DNA of 12,561 nucleotides from an uncultured Clostridia bacterium (GTDB lineage Bacteria > Bacillota > Clostridia > Christensenellales > Aristaeellaceae). Both the position numbers and the translations under genes were made by a program. The DNA is taken from NCBI GenBank assembly GCA_934630975.1, contig CAKTXH010000078.1, positions 1-12,561 of the forward strand, read 5' to 3'. Below are positions 1 to 7,638 of this stretch, one piece after another (the stretch's first letter is position 1; each line of letters begins with the position of its first letter). Under the pieces are notes generated by a model. It was given only the letters and a program-made list of their open reading frames with translations. It was not told where the DNA came from and searched no databases.

Positions 1-21
1 CCACCCTTATTTGTTGGCTTT

Positions 22-50
22 ATTATATCATATTTTATTGTTTCGTTCAT
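22..50 (-). promoter_or_regulatory. Possible leftward extended -10 promoter at window edge
   Basis: On the minus strand a perfect TATAAT (22-27) is preceded by TGA, giving an extended -10 (TGN-TATAAT). The hexamer 17 bp upstream (45-50, ATGAAC) matches the -35 consensus only 3 of 6. It would drive a minus-strand gene lying left of the window, which cannot be seen. The 126 bp before the first gene are AT-rich and hold no other supported feature. Confidence 0.35.
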
Positions 51-126
51 GGTTTCGATTAAATCAGAGGTTCCCTAGTTTTTGTTTTGCACCCGGCAAT
101 CCAGAAACAATTGACGTTCCAGTGCC

Positions 127-1698
127 TCAATTCCCGTAACTTTCAATTCCTCTGAGCATTTCCAGCTCGCGCACGTCGCGCACATCGGTGAAGGTTTCAC
201 GGGAGAGCAGCACCGCCGAGCGCCAATACAGGCAGATATACGGCTGATCCTGTTCGAATTGATCCTGAATGAGGTTCATCACGTTTTTATAGCTGTCGGC
301 GGTATAGCTCTTGCGCAGCTGAGTGATGAGGTCGTTCATGTCGTTGGAGCGGTAGCGCGTGTAGTTGCAGCTGGCGGTGGAGGTCAGCGTGAAGCCGGGA
401 TCGGGGCATACGTCGAAATTGAGACCGCACAAGGCGATGGAATAGTCGCCGCTGACGAGCTTGGTCTGCACGTTCTCGCGCGACCACGTCGCAACGTAAG
501 CCGGAATGCCGACGGCGGCCAGCTGATCGACGATCTTGTTGGCGGCGTTGGTGCGCGCGGTGGAACCCGGCTCGTCATAGACGAGGAGACGCAGGGATTC
601 CATCTTCTTGCCGTCCTTGTAGCGGTTGCCGTCGTCGGCAAGCTTATAGCCTGCGCTGTCCAGCAGAGAGGCGGCCATCAGCGGGTCGTAAATATCGCGG
701 ATGGTGGATTCGTTGGAGAGCCACGTGCCGGAAGGAATCGGGGTGTAGGCAACGGTCGCCATGTTCTGATAGGCGGAAGAGATCAGCTCGCTGCGGTTGA
801 TGGCGTAGGCAATCGCCTGCCGCAGGAGATTCTGGCCGTTGTCGTCGCTTTTGAAATCCTTATAGGCACGGTTGACCAGCAACACCTCGAGCTGGCGGGT
901 GCGCGCGCTGATGGAAAAGGTGTTCAGCGAACCACTGTAACGCGAAGCGTTGATGGAACGCGTCATGGCGATGTCCACGTTCTGCGTATCGAACGCATTG
1001 AGCGCCTGTTCCGCCGTATCGTAGATGCTGGCGCGAATATAGCGCACCTGCGGCGCGCGGTTCCACCATGCGTCGTTGGCGGTCAGCCAGATGGCGCTGC
1101 CCTGCTCATAGCCGTCGTATTTGTACGGCCCTGTGCCGGCAGGCATGTCGCTGGAAACCTGTGAAGCCGGAAGGATTGGGAAGGCCAGCGCGTAAAGCGA
1201 GCCGTAGCAGCCGCGGCGCAGGGTAAAGACGAGGGTTTGGTCGTCCGTCGCTTCCCACGATTTGAGGGAGTAAAACGTTGAGTAATATAGGCCACGGTCG
1301 GCGGTAGGCACATCGGAATCGAGGTTGTCGTCAAAACCGGCCAGCTCAAACATGTAATCCAGCGTCGCCACGACGTCCGCGCTGGTCAACGTCTGGCCGT
1401 TGTGGAAAGTGACGTCGCTGCGGAGCGTGACCTGTACCTTGCGGCCGTCGTTGGAAAAGCTGTACGCGTAGGCCAGCTTGGGCTGGGGCTGATAGTTGTC
1501 GTCGATTTCAAACAACCCTTCATAGACCAGGTTCAGCAGGCTGACCACGTCGCGCTGATTCAGTTCCAGCGGACGCAGAGCGAGATGATCATCCGCCACG
1601 ATGGCGACGGAAAGGGACGTGGACGCGGCCAGACCGGCGGCGGGCAGAACCAGCAGCACACAGGCCAGCAGCAGCGCGGCAAAATGGGAAATGCGCAT
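127..1698 (-). CDS. Exported ABC transporter solute-binding protein, family 5 (SBP_bac_5)
   Basis: Periplasmic-type binding protein of the peptide/nickel/oligopeptide family, 523 aa, a normal length for the family. Residues 1-25 form a signal peptide (hydrophobic stretch ending AGLAA). The Cys at 13 lies too early in the hydrophobic core for a convincing lipobox, so signal peptidase I cleavage is more likely than lipidation. Family hallmarks are VYEGLFEID near residue 60, the VTFHNGQTLTSADVV block near 100 and AGTGPYKY near 190. The start ATG has AAGGAGC seven bases upstream, and that site overlaps the stop codon of the upstream CoaE-transglycosylase gene, so the two are probably transcribed and translated together. 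No permease or ATPase genes of an oligopeptide transporter are in the window. The ligand cannot be predicted. Confidence 0.88.
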   Translation of the reverse strand: MRISHFAALLLACVLLVLPAAGLAASTSLSVAIVADDHLALRPLELNQRDVVSLLNLVYEGLFEIDDNYQPQPKLAYAYSFSNDGRKVQVTLRSDVTFHNGQTLTSADVVATLDYMFELAGFDDNLDSDVPTADRGLYYSTFYSLKSWEATDDQTLVFTLRRGCYGSLYALAFPILPASQVSSDMPAGTGPYKYDGYEQGSAIWLTANDAWWNRAPQVRYIRASIYDTAEQALNAFDTQNVDIAMTRSINASRYSGSLNTFSISARTRQLEVLLVNRAYKDFKSDDNGQNLLRQAIAYAINRSELISSAYQNMATVAYTPIPSGTWLSNESTIRDIYDPLMAASLLDSAGYKLADDGNRYKDGKKMESLRLLVYDEPGSTARTNAANKIVDQLAAVGIPAYVATWSRENVQTKLVSGDYSIALCGLNFDVCPDPGFTLTSTASCNYTRYRSNDMNDLITQLRKSYTADSYKNVMNLIQDQFEQDQPYICLYWRSAVLLSRETFTDVRDVRELEMLRGIESYGN

Positions 1699-1710
1699 GA
1701 ATAAAGCTCC

Positions 1711-3120
1711 TTATGATTCGGTCGGTTCGGGGGTTTCCACGGGGAAATAGTATTTGCGGTATACGTCGCGGGCGCGCAACACGCGGGAAGCATACGTCGC
1801 GGTATCCTGCGTCGGGATGACGTCCAGCGTCACGCCGTCGGCGCTGTACTGCGGATTTTTCAGCCAGCTATCCACGTTGCCCTGTCCGGCATGATACGCG
1901 CAGACGATCTTGGTTGCGTCGCCGCCAAACCGCCGGGAGAGATAACCCAGATACCACGTGCCGTAACGGATGTTGGTTTCCGGGTCATAGAGGTTGTCAA
2001 ACGAATAGCCCGCGCCGTCCTCGTTGTACTTGTGGGCAATCCACTCGGCGGTATCGGGCATCAGCTGCATCAGCCCGCGCGCGCCCAAACGGCTTTCAGC
2101 TTTCGGGTCAAAGCTCGATTCGCAGAGGATGACGGCGGAGACCAGCGCCGGATCGAGGTTTTGCTCGGCGGCGTACAGCGTGATGAGGTCGCCGTAATAC
2201 AGCGGATGCTGCGCGCGCTCGGCGGCTTCGGCCTCAAGCCTGCGGCGTTCTTCCTGCTTGGCCAGATAGGTTTTGGTGACGGAGACAGCGCCCGTTACCA
2301 GCAGAATCACCGCCAGCGCCAGCGCGAGGAAGCGAATGGGGGAGGGCAAGCCGTCAAACGGCGAACGCGCGCGGGAAGAGGCGACGCGGCTGCTGCGGCG
2401 GGGCGCATCCTCCGTCTCAATCGGCAGGGCGCGGACGGCGCGGCGCGGAACGGACGGTTTTACAACCGGCTTTTCCGGCGGCACATCGTCGGAAAGGTGA
2501 AGCGCCTGTGGCGGCCGTCTGCGGCGAACGGGCGCGGCGGAAACGGCGGCTTGGAGCAGCGCTTCCACCTGCTTCTGCGTCTGTTCGATGGAACCGCTCG
2601 TGTCGATGACAGCGTTTGCGCGGCGGATCTTTTCATCCAGTGGCATCTGCGAATCAATGCGGTGTCCAGCCTGTTCGCGGTTCAGCCCGTCGCGCTCGAA
2701 AAGACGCTGAATCTGCGTTTCCCGATCCGCGCGGACGACCCAAACGGTATCGAACATGGATTCCATGCCACATTCGTACAGCAGCGGAATATCGCCGACG
2801 ACGATCTGCCCCGGCGCGTCGAACTGGTTGAGCTGGCGTTTCATTTCCGCGAGAATCATTGGGTGCAGAATGGCGTTGAGCGTCTCGCGTTTTTTCGCAT
2901 CGGCAAAGACGAGCTGCCCGAGCTTGGCGCGATCCAGCGATGCGCCGAAAAACACGTCGTCGCCGAAAGCTTTACGGATTTCAGGCAGCGCCGCGCCGCC
3001 GTCAGCGGTCAGCGCGCGGGAAATCGCGTCCGCATCGACGATTTGACAGCCCTTTTGTCTGAGGTACTGGCTGACGGTGCTTTTACCGCAGGCGATGGAA
3101 CCGGTTAAACCGATTTTCAT
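1711..3120 (-). CDS. coaE: Fusion: dephospho-CoA kinase (CoaE) + membrane-anchored lytic transglycosylase (SLT)
   Basis: 469 aa with two domains in one frame. Residues 1-195 are CoaE, the last step of coenzyme A synthesis (3'-phosphorylation of dephospho-CoA): P-loop GSIACGKST (7-15), VDAD (28-31), ILHP (84-87), IPLLYE (111-116) and the RRANAVIDTSG block (166-176). Residues 196-260 are an Arg/Pro-rich linker. Residues 263-283 are one membrane helix, with basic residues before it, predicting an internal kinase and an external C-terminus. Residues 305-469 are a family-1-type lytic transglycosylase: catalytic Glu334 in CES, GARGLMQLMP (346-355), AYHAG (408-412) and Tyr443 in TYASRV. The start is placed at ATG 3120 because GGAGG precedes it at 3128-3132; an upstream in-frame extension is just the intergenic 9-bp repeat. 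No internal ATG or clear ribosome binding site occurs between the domains. In Clostridia, coaE next to polA and a transglycosylase gene is common; their fusion is the odd feature. Confidence 0.9.
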   Translation of the reverse strand: MKIGLTGSIACGKSTVSQYLRQKGCQIVDADAISRALTADGGAALPEIRKAFGDDVFFGASLDRAKLGQLVFADAKKRETLNAILHPMILAEMKRQLNQFDAPGQIVVGDIPLLYECGMESMFDTVWVVRADRETQIQRLFERDGLNREQAGHRIDSQMPLDEKIRRANAVIDTSGSIEQTQKQVEALLQAAVSAAPVRRRRPPQALHLSDDVPPEKPVVKPSVPRRAVRALPIETEDAPRRSSRVASSRARSPFDGLPSPIRFLALALAVILLVTGAVSVTKTYLAKQEERRRLEAEAAERAQHPLYYGDLITLYAAEQNLDPALVSAVILCESSFDPKAESRLGARGLMQLMPDTAEWIAHKYNEDGAGYSFDNLYDPETNIRYGTWYLGYLSRRFGGDATKIVCAYHAGQGNVDSWLKNPQYSADGVTLDVIPTQDTATYASRVLRARDVYRKYYFPVETPEPTES

Positions 3121-3141
3121 AGATGTCCTCCGAGAAGCGGG

Positions 3142-3168
3142 GTACGTTGGGAACGTTGGGTACGTTGG
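3142..3168. repeat. Three tandem 9-bp repeats (GTACGTTGG type)
   Basis: Three head-to-tail 9-mers lie just upstream of coaE: GTACGTTGG, GAACGTTGG, GTACGTTGG (one substitution). They end against the hairpin at 3165. Read on the minus strand they would encode Pro-Thr-Tyr/Phe repeats, but these precede the ribosome binding site of coaE and are not considered translated. Confidence 0.8.
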
Positions 3169-3208
3169 GGCTTTGCCCCAAGCCCCACCAGAAACCTGAG
3201 GTTTCTGG
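3165..3208. repeat. Double hairpin, REP-like intergenic element
   Basis: Two perfect inverted repeats lie side by side: TTGGGGC-TTT-GCCCCAA (3165-3181, 7-bp arms) and CCAGAAACC-TGA-GGTTTCTGG (3188-3208, 9-bp arms), separated by GCCCCA. Neither is followed by a T tract on either strand, so they look more like an extragenic palindromic element than a terminator. They sit between polA and coaE on the coaE leader side. Confidence 0.7.
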
Positions 3209-3221
3209 ACTTCCCGCATAG

Positions 3222-3250
3222 ATGGATTAAGATAATGAATAGACGAAGAA
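3222..3250 (-). promoter_or_regulatory. Weak candidate promoter for coaE-SLT
   Basis: In the AT-richer middle of the polA-coaE gap the minus strand reads TTGTCC, 17 bases, CATTAT (each 4 of 6 to consensus). It lacks the extended TGN seen at other promoters here. Transcription from polA upstream may equally supply coaE. Confidence 0.25.
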
Positions 3251-3326
3251 AGAGGGACAATTCATGCAAAACTTGCTTATCAAATTTAAGTTCAATCAAT
3301 CATAGGCGCGAAGCGAAGAAGGGAGT

Positions 3327-3347
3327 TTGAGGGATGAAATCCCTCAA
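3327..3347. repeat. Perfect hairpin downstream of polA
   Basis: TTGAGGGAT-GAA-ATCCCTCAA, 9-bp arms with a 3-base loop, lies about 50 bp beyond the polA stop codon. There is no T tract on the minus strand, so termination of polA here is doubtful. It may belong to the same class of palindromic intergenic repeat as 3165-3208. Between it and polA, TCGAAGCCC occurs twice 12 bp apart (3373-3381, 3385-3393). Confidence 0.6.
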
Positions 3348-3395
3348 GCGGGGGGATGAGGAGGCAGCCCCATCGAAGCCCTCGTCGAAGCCCCG

Positions 3396-5954
3396 TTACT
3401 TCGTATCATACCACGAGCGGCCGGAATGAACGTCCGCAATCAGCGGCACACGCAGGGACGCGGCGTTCTCCATGCAGCGGCGCAGCAGCGCCTCCACCTG
3501 CTCGCGCTCCGCTACCGGCGCTTCGACAATCAGCTCGTCGTGCACCTGCAAAATCAGCTTGGCGGACAGGCCGGAGGCTTTCAGCTCGTCGTGCACGGCG
3601 TTCATCGCGATTTTGATGATGTCCGCGGCCGCGCCCTGCACCGGCGTGTTCATCGCGGCGCGCTCGCCGAATTGGCGGCGGTTGTAGTTCGGGCTGCTCA
3701 GTTCCGGCAGGGGACGGCGGCGGCCATACATCGTCACAGAATAGCCCTCCGCTTTGCCCTGACTGACGCACGCATCCATAAACCGATGAATCGCCGGGTA
3801 GCGGGCGAAATAGCGCGCGATGAACTCGGCGGCTTCCTTGCGGGAGATGTGCAGGTTGGAAGCCAGACCGAAATCGCTGATGCCGTAAACGATGCCGAAA
3901 TTGACGGCTTTCGCGCTGGAACGCATCTGCGGCGTGACTTCATCCAGCGGCACGCCGTAAACCTCCGCCGCCGTTCTGGCGTGGATATCCTGCCCGAGGG
4001 TGAACGCCTCGCACATGGCCTCGTCGCCGGAGAGATGGGCGAGAAGCCGCAGCTCAATCTGCGAATAATCCGCATCGACGAGCACGCTGCCTGCCGGGGC
4101 GATGAACGCGCGGCGGATTTCCCGGCCCATCGGCGTGCGCACGGGGATGTTCTGCAAATTCGGCTCGCTGGAGGAGATGCGCCCCGTCGCGGCGATGGTC
4201 TGATCAAACCACGTGTGGATGCGCCCGTCGCGCCCCGTCAGCCGAAGCAGGCCGTCGATAAACGTGCTTTTGAGCTTGGCGACCTGCCGATAGAGCAGAA
4301 TCTTTTCCACAGCCGGGTGAAGCTCCGCCAGTTCGTTTAACGTTTCCGCATCGGTGGAGTAGCCGCGCGCGGTCTTCTTTTTCGCGGGCAGGCCGAGGGT
4401 ATCAAACAGAACGCCGCCAAGCTGTTGAGGGCTGTTCAGGTTGAACGGCGCAACGCCGCAGAGCGAGAAGATTTCGTCTTTCAGCTCGGCAATCTGCCGG
4501 TCATACTGCGCGCCAAGCTGATTCAACTCGTCGCGATCGACGAGGAAACCGTCGCGCTCCATATCGTAAAGCGTGGTGAGCAGCGGCAGCTCGATTTCGC
4601 GGTAAAGCCGGGTCATTTCCTGCTCGTCCAGCGCGCGCTCGTCGGCAAGCGTTTGCTGCATGAGCGCAGCGGCGCTTTCCGGCGCTTCATATTTGCCGCT
4701 CTGCGGCGCGAGGAGATATTGCATAATCTGATCGTCGTCAAACGGTGCGGTTACGGCAAGATCCCACGGCACAAGCTCGGTTTTCAGCCGTTTGGCGTTC
4801 CAGAGCACGAGCGGGCGTTTGCCCGTCAGCAGGGGAGAGAGCGCTTTGGCGGCGCTCAGCGGGTCAAGCCCGCCGCCCAAAAGCCCCTGCGCATAGGGCA
4901 CGACGGCCTGCGCGCCGTTTTCCGCCGCGAGGGATATGCCGTCTTCCCGCATGAGCAGGGAGACGCGCACATTTTCCGGCAGAGCGGCGATGTATGCGGC
5001 GATGGCCGCTTCGTCGGAGAGCGTCTGTTCGTCCTGCCACGCGATCTGCGGCGCGGCGGGCGCGCTTTCCGCTTCGCGCAGGCCGGAAAGCTGCAAGAGG
5101 CGGCTGGTCAGCGTCTTGAGGCCGAGCTGCTCAAACAGCGGCAGCACGCCCGTCATATCGCCGAGGCGGCAGTCTTCCAGCGTCACATCGTCCAGCGGCA
5201 CATAGCGCGTGATGGTTGCGATTTTCTTGCTCATCAGGCCGGACATGCGCCCGTCGAGCAGCTTTTCGCGCTGCCTGCCCTTCAAATCGGCGTCGGCATG
5301 ATCAAGTACGTTTTCCAGTGTGCCGTAAGCGGTGAGCAGCTTGACCGCCGTTTTTTCGCCGATGCCGGGAACGCCGGGGATGTTGTCGCTTGCGTCGCCC
5401 ATCAATCCCTTGAGGTCAGGGATCTGCGCCGGGGTTACGCCGAAATCTTCCAATACTTTTTCCGGCGTATAGCGCACAACTTCGCTCACGCCGCGCTTGG
5501 TGTAGAGCACGTTGCTCGTTTTGGTGACGAGCTGCATGGAGTCACGGTCACCTGTGACGAGCAGGGCGGGGATGCCTGCTTCTTCGCAGCGGCGGGCGAA
5601 CGTGCCGAGGATGTCGTCCGCTTCGAAGGTCGGGCAGGTCAGAATTCTGACGCCCATTTTCGTCAGACACTCGCGGACAAGGTCGAACTGCGGCCGCAGT
5701 TCCGGCGCGGTCGGCTTGCGCCCGGCTTTATACTCGCTGTAATCCTTATGGCGGAAGGTCGGCCCGTGGAGGTCAAACGCCACCGCCAGATAGCGCGGCT
5801 GCTCGTCGCCGATCACCTTGAAGAGCATGGAAAGAAAGCCGAAAACGGCGTTGGTGAACACGCCGTCCTCGTTGGAAAGCGGGGGCAGGGCGTGGAAGGC
5901 GCGGTGCATGAGGCTGTTGCCATCCACGATGACAAAGGTATCCGGCTGAGACAT
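3396..5954 (-). CDS. polA: DNA polymerase I
   Basis: 852 aa; repair and Okazaki-fragment polymerase. Residues 1-290 are the 5' nuclease with its acidic metal ligands in place: VDGN Asp11, AFD Asp61, EADD (111-114), GDRD (135-138) and GDASDN (186-191), plus the helix-hairpin-helix GVPGIGEKTA. Residues 300-440 have the position of the 3'-5' exonuclease but lack the DxE and other catalytic acids, so proofreading is probably absent, as in Taq and Bacillus enzymes. Residues 455-852 are the polymerase: motif A DYSQIE (Asp629), motif B with Arg678, Lys682, Phe686 and Tyr690, and motif C HDE (805-807). The ATG at 5954 is chosen because GAGGAG lies at the right distance; two in-frame ATGs further up lack a ribosome binding site, and one of them falls in the promoter. 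Confidence 0.97.
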   Translation of the reverse strand: MSQPDTFVIVDGNSLMHRAFHALPPLSNEDGVFTNAVFGFLSMLFKVIGDEQPRYLAVAFDLHGPTFRHKDYSEYKAGRKPTAPELRPQFDLVRECLTKMGVRILTCPTFEADDILGTFARRCEEAGIPALLVTGDRDSMQLVTKTSNVLYTKRGVSEVVRYTPEKVLEDFGVTPAQIPDLKGLMGDASDNIPGVPGIGEKTAVKLLTAYGTLENVLDHADADLKGRQREKLLDGRMSGLMSKKIATITRYVPLDDVTLEDCRLGDMTGVLPLFEQLGLKTLTSRLLQLSGLREAESAPAAPQIAWQDEQTLSDEAAIAAYIAALPENVRVSLLMREDGISLAAENGAQAVVPYAQGLLGGGLDPLSAAKALSPLLTGKRPLVLWNAKRLKTELVPWDLAVTAPFDDDQIMQYLLAPQSGKYEAPESAAALMQQTLADERALDEQEMTRLYREIELPLLTTLYDMERDGFLVDRDELNQLGAQYDRQIAELKDEIFSLCGVAPFNLNSPQQLGGVLFDTLGLPAKKKTARGYSTDAETLNELAELHPAVEKILLYRQVAKLKSTFIDGLLRLTGRDGRIHTWFDQTIAATGRISSSEPNLQNIPVRTPMGREIRRAFIAPAGSVLVDADYSQIELRLLAHLSGDEAMCEAFTLGQDIHARTAAEVYGVPLDEVTPQMRSSAKAVNFGIVYGISDFGLASNLHISRKEAAEFIARYFARYPAIHRFMDACVSQGKAEGYSVTMYGRRRPLPELSSPNYNRRQFGERAAMNTPVQGAAADIIKIAMNAVHDELKASGLSAKLILQVHDELIVEAPVAEREQVEALLRRCMENAASLRVPLIADVHSGRSWYDTK

Positions 5955-5991
5955 GGCGTTCTCCTCTTTCAGATGGTATTCGTTCATGATT

Positions 5992-6020
5992 ATGATACCA
6001 CAAAGAAGGAGAAAATACAA
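5992..6020 (-). promoter_or_regulatory. polA promoter (extended -10)
   Basis: On the minus strand: TTGTAT (6015-6020), 17 bases, TATCAT (5992-5997), with TGG directly before the -10. The predicted transcription start is about 30 bases upstream of the polA ATG. The architecture is nearly the same as that of the HPt promoter at 6523-6551. Confidence 0.7.
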
Positions 6021-6094
6021 ACGGATTGACAAGGGACGGGGGAAACGGCGGTTTGAAAATGCCTAAATGTGCATGAAAATATAAAAACATAAAC

Positions 6095-6126
6095 AAAAGA
6101 AGGGCGCAATCACCCTTCTTTTTCCA
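6095..6126 (-). terminator. Rho-independent terminator after the HPt gene
   Basis: Inverted repeat AAAAGAAGGG / CCCTTCTTTT (6095-6104, 6113-6122; 10-bp arms, 8-base loop) about 20 bp past the HPt stop. On the minus strand the stem runs into TTTTGTTT; on the plus strand it is followed by T as well, so it could act in both directions. It lies upstream of the polA promoter and insulates polA from HPt transcription. Confidence 0.8.
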
Positions 6127-6143
6127 TCTCTGCAAAAAAACGC

Positions 6144-6488
6144 TCAGTACCGCTCGATTTCCGCGCGGGCTTCTTCAAGCCCGGCGACCAGCTCCAGAAA
6201 AACATCCTGCGCCTGCGGCAAGCGGGTGGCGCTGCCGTCGCGAAGCAGATCGCAGAGGACCGCGGCGGGGCGGTAAACGGAGGTGACCGCCAGCTGCGCG
6301 GAAAGCCCCTTGAGCGTATGCGCCAGCATAAACGCCTGCTGAACGTCGCCCCGCGTCAGCGCATCGTTCAAGGGCAGAAGCGAAGTATCCTTCGCGAAGC
6401 GGCGCAGATGGCCGAGGTAGAACGGCAGGTCGTTTCCGTTCAGCGTGAGGCCGCCGGTGAAATCAATGGAAGAGGATGCATAAGCCAT
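6144..6488 (-). CDS. Stand-alone HPt (histidine phosphotransfer) domain protein
   Basis: 114 aa, essentially one HPt four-helix-bundle domain. The motif AHTLKGLSAQLAV puts the phospho-accepting His at residue 57, with the conserved Lys60-Gly61 after it. Such proteins pass phosphate between response-regulator receiver domains and histidine kinases in phosphorelays. No membrane segment or second domain is present, so it is cytosolic. GGGGG precedes the ATG by seven bases. It has its own promoter and a terminator and is transcribed away from the zinc transporter operon, so it is a single-gene unit. No kinase or receiver gene is in the window, and its partner must be encoded elsewhere. Confidence 0.85.
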   Translation of the reverse strand: MAYASSSIDFTGGLTLNGNDLPFYLGHLRRFAKDTSLLPLNDALTRGDVQQAFMLAHTLKGLSAQLAVTSVYRPAAVLCDLLRDGSATRLPQAQDVFLELVAGLEEARAEIERY

Positions 6489-6522
6489 GAATGAACCCCC
6501 TTGGAATCAGAAAGATAAGAAA

Positions 6523-6551
6523 AGTATACCATAGGCAAAAACAAGATACAA
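6523..6551 (-). promoter_or_regulatory. HPt gene promoter (extended -10)
   Basis: On the minus strand: TTGTAT (6546-6551), 17 bases, TATACT (6523-6528), with TGG before the -10. The predicted start is about 27 bases upstream of the HPt ATG. The same 232-bp gap must also hold the promoter of the rightward zinc transporter operon, for which I see no convincing site. Confidence 0.7.
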
Positions 6552-6720
6552 GCGCCGAAAAAGGACGAATCATGCATAGCGGAAGTTTTTCAAAAAACGC
6601 GGCAGGAAAATATTTCCCTTTTTGCGGAGGAAAGCAGGAAAAACGGGAAGCTGAGCGAAAAAGAAAAGTTGTATTTGTATGCCTTTATGGCGGCTTGACC
6701 CAAGGAAAGGAACATCCACG

Positions 6721-7638
6721 ATGAAGAAAAGAACGATTTGGGCGCTGGCGACGGCGCTTTTGGCGCTGCTTGTCACCGGCTGCGCGGCGCAGACGGACGG
6801 GCAGACCACGATTGTGACGAGTTTTTACCCGATGTATGTGCTGACGCTGAACGTGACGGACGGTGTTGACGGCGTGACCGTGCAGAACATGGCGGAGCAG
6901 AACGTCGGCTGTCTGCATGATTATCAGCTGCAAACCCGCGACATGGTGGCGCTGGAGGGCGCGGACGCGCTGGTCATCAATGGCGGCGGCATGGAGCAGT
7001 TTATGGATAAGGTGCTCACCCTGCGCGCAGATCTGCCGATCATCGACGCGAGCGAGGGCATCGACATGTTCCCGAGCGACGAAGATCACGACCACGACGC
7101 GCATGGCCACGATGATCATGACGAGCTGTATAACGCGCATGTCTGGCTCGACCCGAACCGCGCGATTCAGCAGGTGCGGAACATCGCGGACGGTCTGGCG
7201 GAGGCCGACCCGGATCACGCGGCGGCCTATCGGCAGAACGCGGAGCGTTACGTCGCGGAGCTGACGGCGCTTGACGAAGAGCTGAAAGCTCAGCTTGCGC
7301 CGTTTGCGGGCGCGGAGATCATCACGTTCCACGAAGCGTTTGCCTATTTTGCCGACGCGTATCATCTGCATGTGGCCGGCGTGATCGCCAACGAGCCGGG
7401 CGAAGAGCCGAGCACACGCGATATCGCCGATACCTGCGACCTGGTGACGGAGCTTGGCATCAAGACGCTGTTCGTCGAGCCGCAGTACCCGCAGAAGGCC
7501 GCCGAAACCATCGCGCGGGAGACGGGCGCTTCCATTTATACGCTCGACCCGTGCGTATCCGGCGACGGGACGAAAGAAAGCTATGAAACCATCATGCGCG
7601 AAAACGCGAAGGTACTCACGGAGGCGCTTTCCAAATGA
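6721..7638 (+). CDS. znuA: Zinc/manganese-type ABC transporter substrate-binding lipoprotein (ZnuA-like)
   Basis: 305 aa, cluster 9 (TroA/ZnuA) metal-binding protein. Residues 1-20 are a lipoprotein signal ending LVTG with Cys21 as the lipidated residue. Metal-ligand positions of the family are visible: His66 in GCLHDYQL, His140 in NAHVWLDP, His204 in TFHEAF and an acidic site near Asp276. A His/Asp-rich loop at 119-134 (six His in about 13 residues) is typical of zinc rather than manganese members. The ATG at 6721 follows AAGGAAAGG by ten bases. It is first of three genes; its stop overlaps the next start (ATGA). Zinc is the likeliest cargo, inferred from the loop. No Zur gene or recognisable Zur box was found. 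Confidence 0.92.
   Translation: MKKRTIWALATALLALLVTGCAAQTDGQTTIVTSFYPMYVLTLNVTDGVDGVTVQNMAEQNVGCLHDYQLQTRDMVALEGADALVINGGGMEQFMDKVLTLRADLPIIDASEGIDMFPSDEDHDHDAHGHDDHDELYNAHVWLDPNRAIQQVRNIADGLAEADPDHAAAYRQNAERYVAELTALDEELKAQLAPFAGAEIITFHEAFAYFADAYHLHVAGVIANEPGEEPSTRDIADTCDLVTELGIKTLFVEPQYPQKAAETIARETGASIYTLDPCVSGDGTKESYETIMRENAKVLTEALSK

Noticed and set aside
109..132. Inverted repeat AATTGA / TCAATT spanning the stop codon of the solute-binding protein gene, a possible terminator.
   Set aside because: The stem is six mostly A-T pairs with a 12-base loop, and no T tract follows on the minus strand.
3121..3219. Upstream in-frame extension of the CoaE fusion adding 33 residues with Pro-Thr-Tyr repeats.
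   Set aside because: It would begin inside a palindromic intergenic element without a ribosome binding site, and the canonical CoaE start MKIGLTGS has a good one.
4425..6029. Long plus-strand open frames opposite polA, coaE and the binding protein (for example 4425-6029, 1891-3108, 259-1164).
   Set aside because: They are antisense shadows caused by high GC at third codon positions; they show no family motifs and no ribosome binding sites.
5955..6032. Two earlier in-frame ATGs for polA (5987 and 6032).
   Set aside because: No Shine-Dalgarno, and the predicted -10 (5992-5997) and -35 lie in this stretch; the ATG at 5954 has GAGGAG and matches the family N-terminus.
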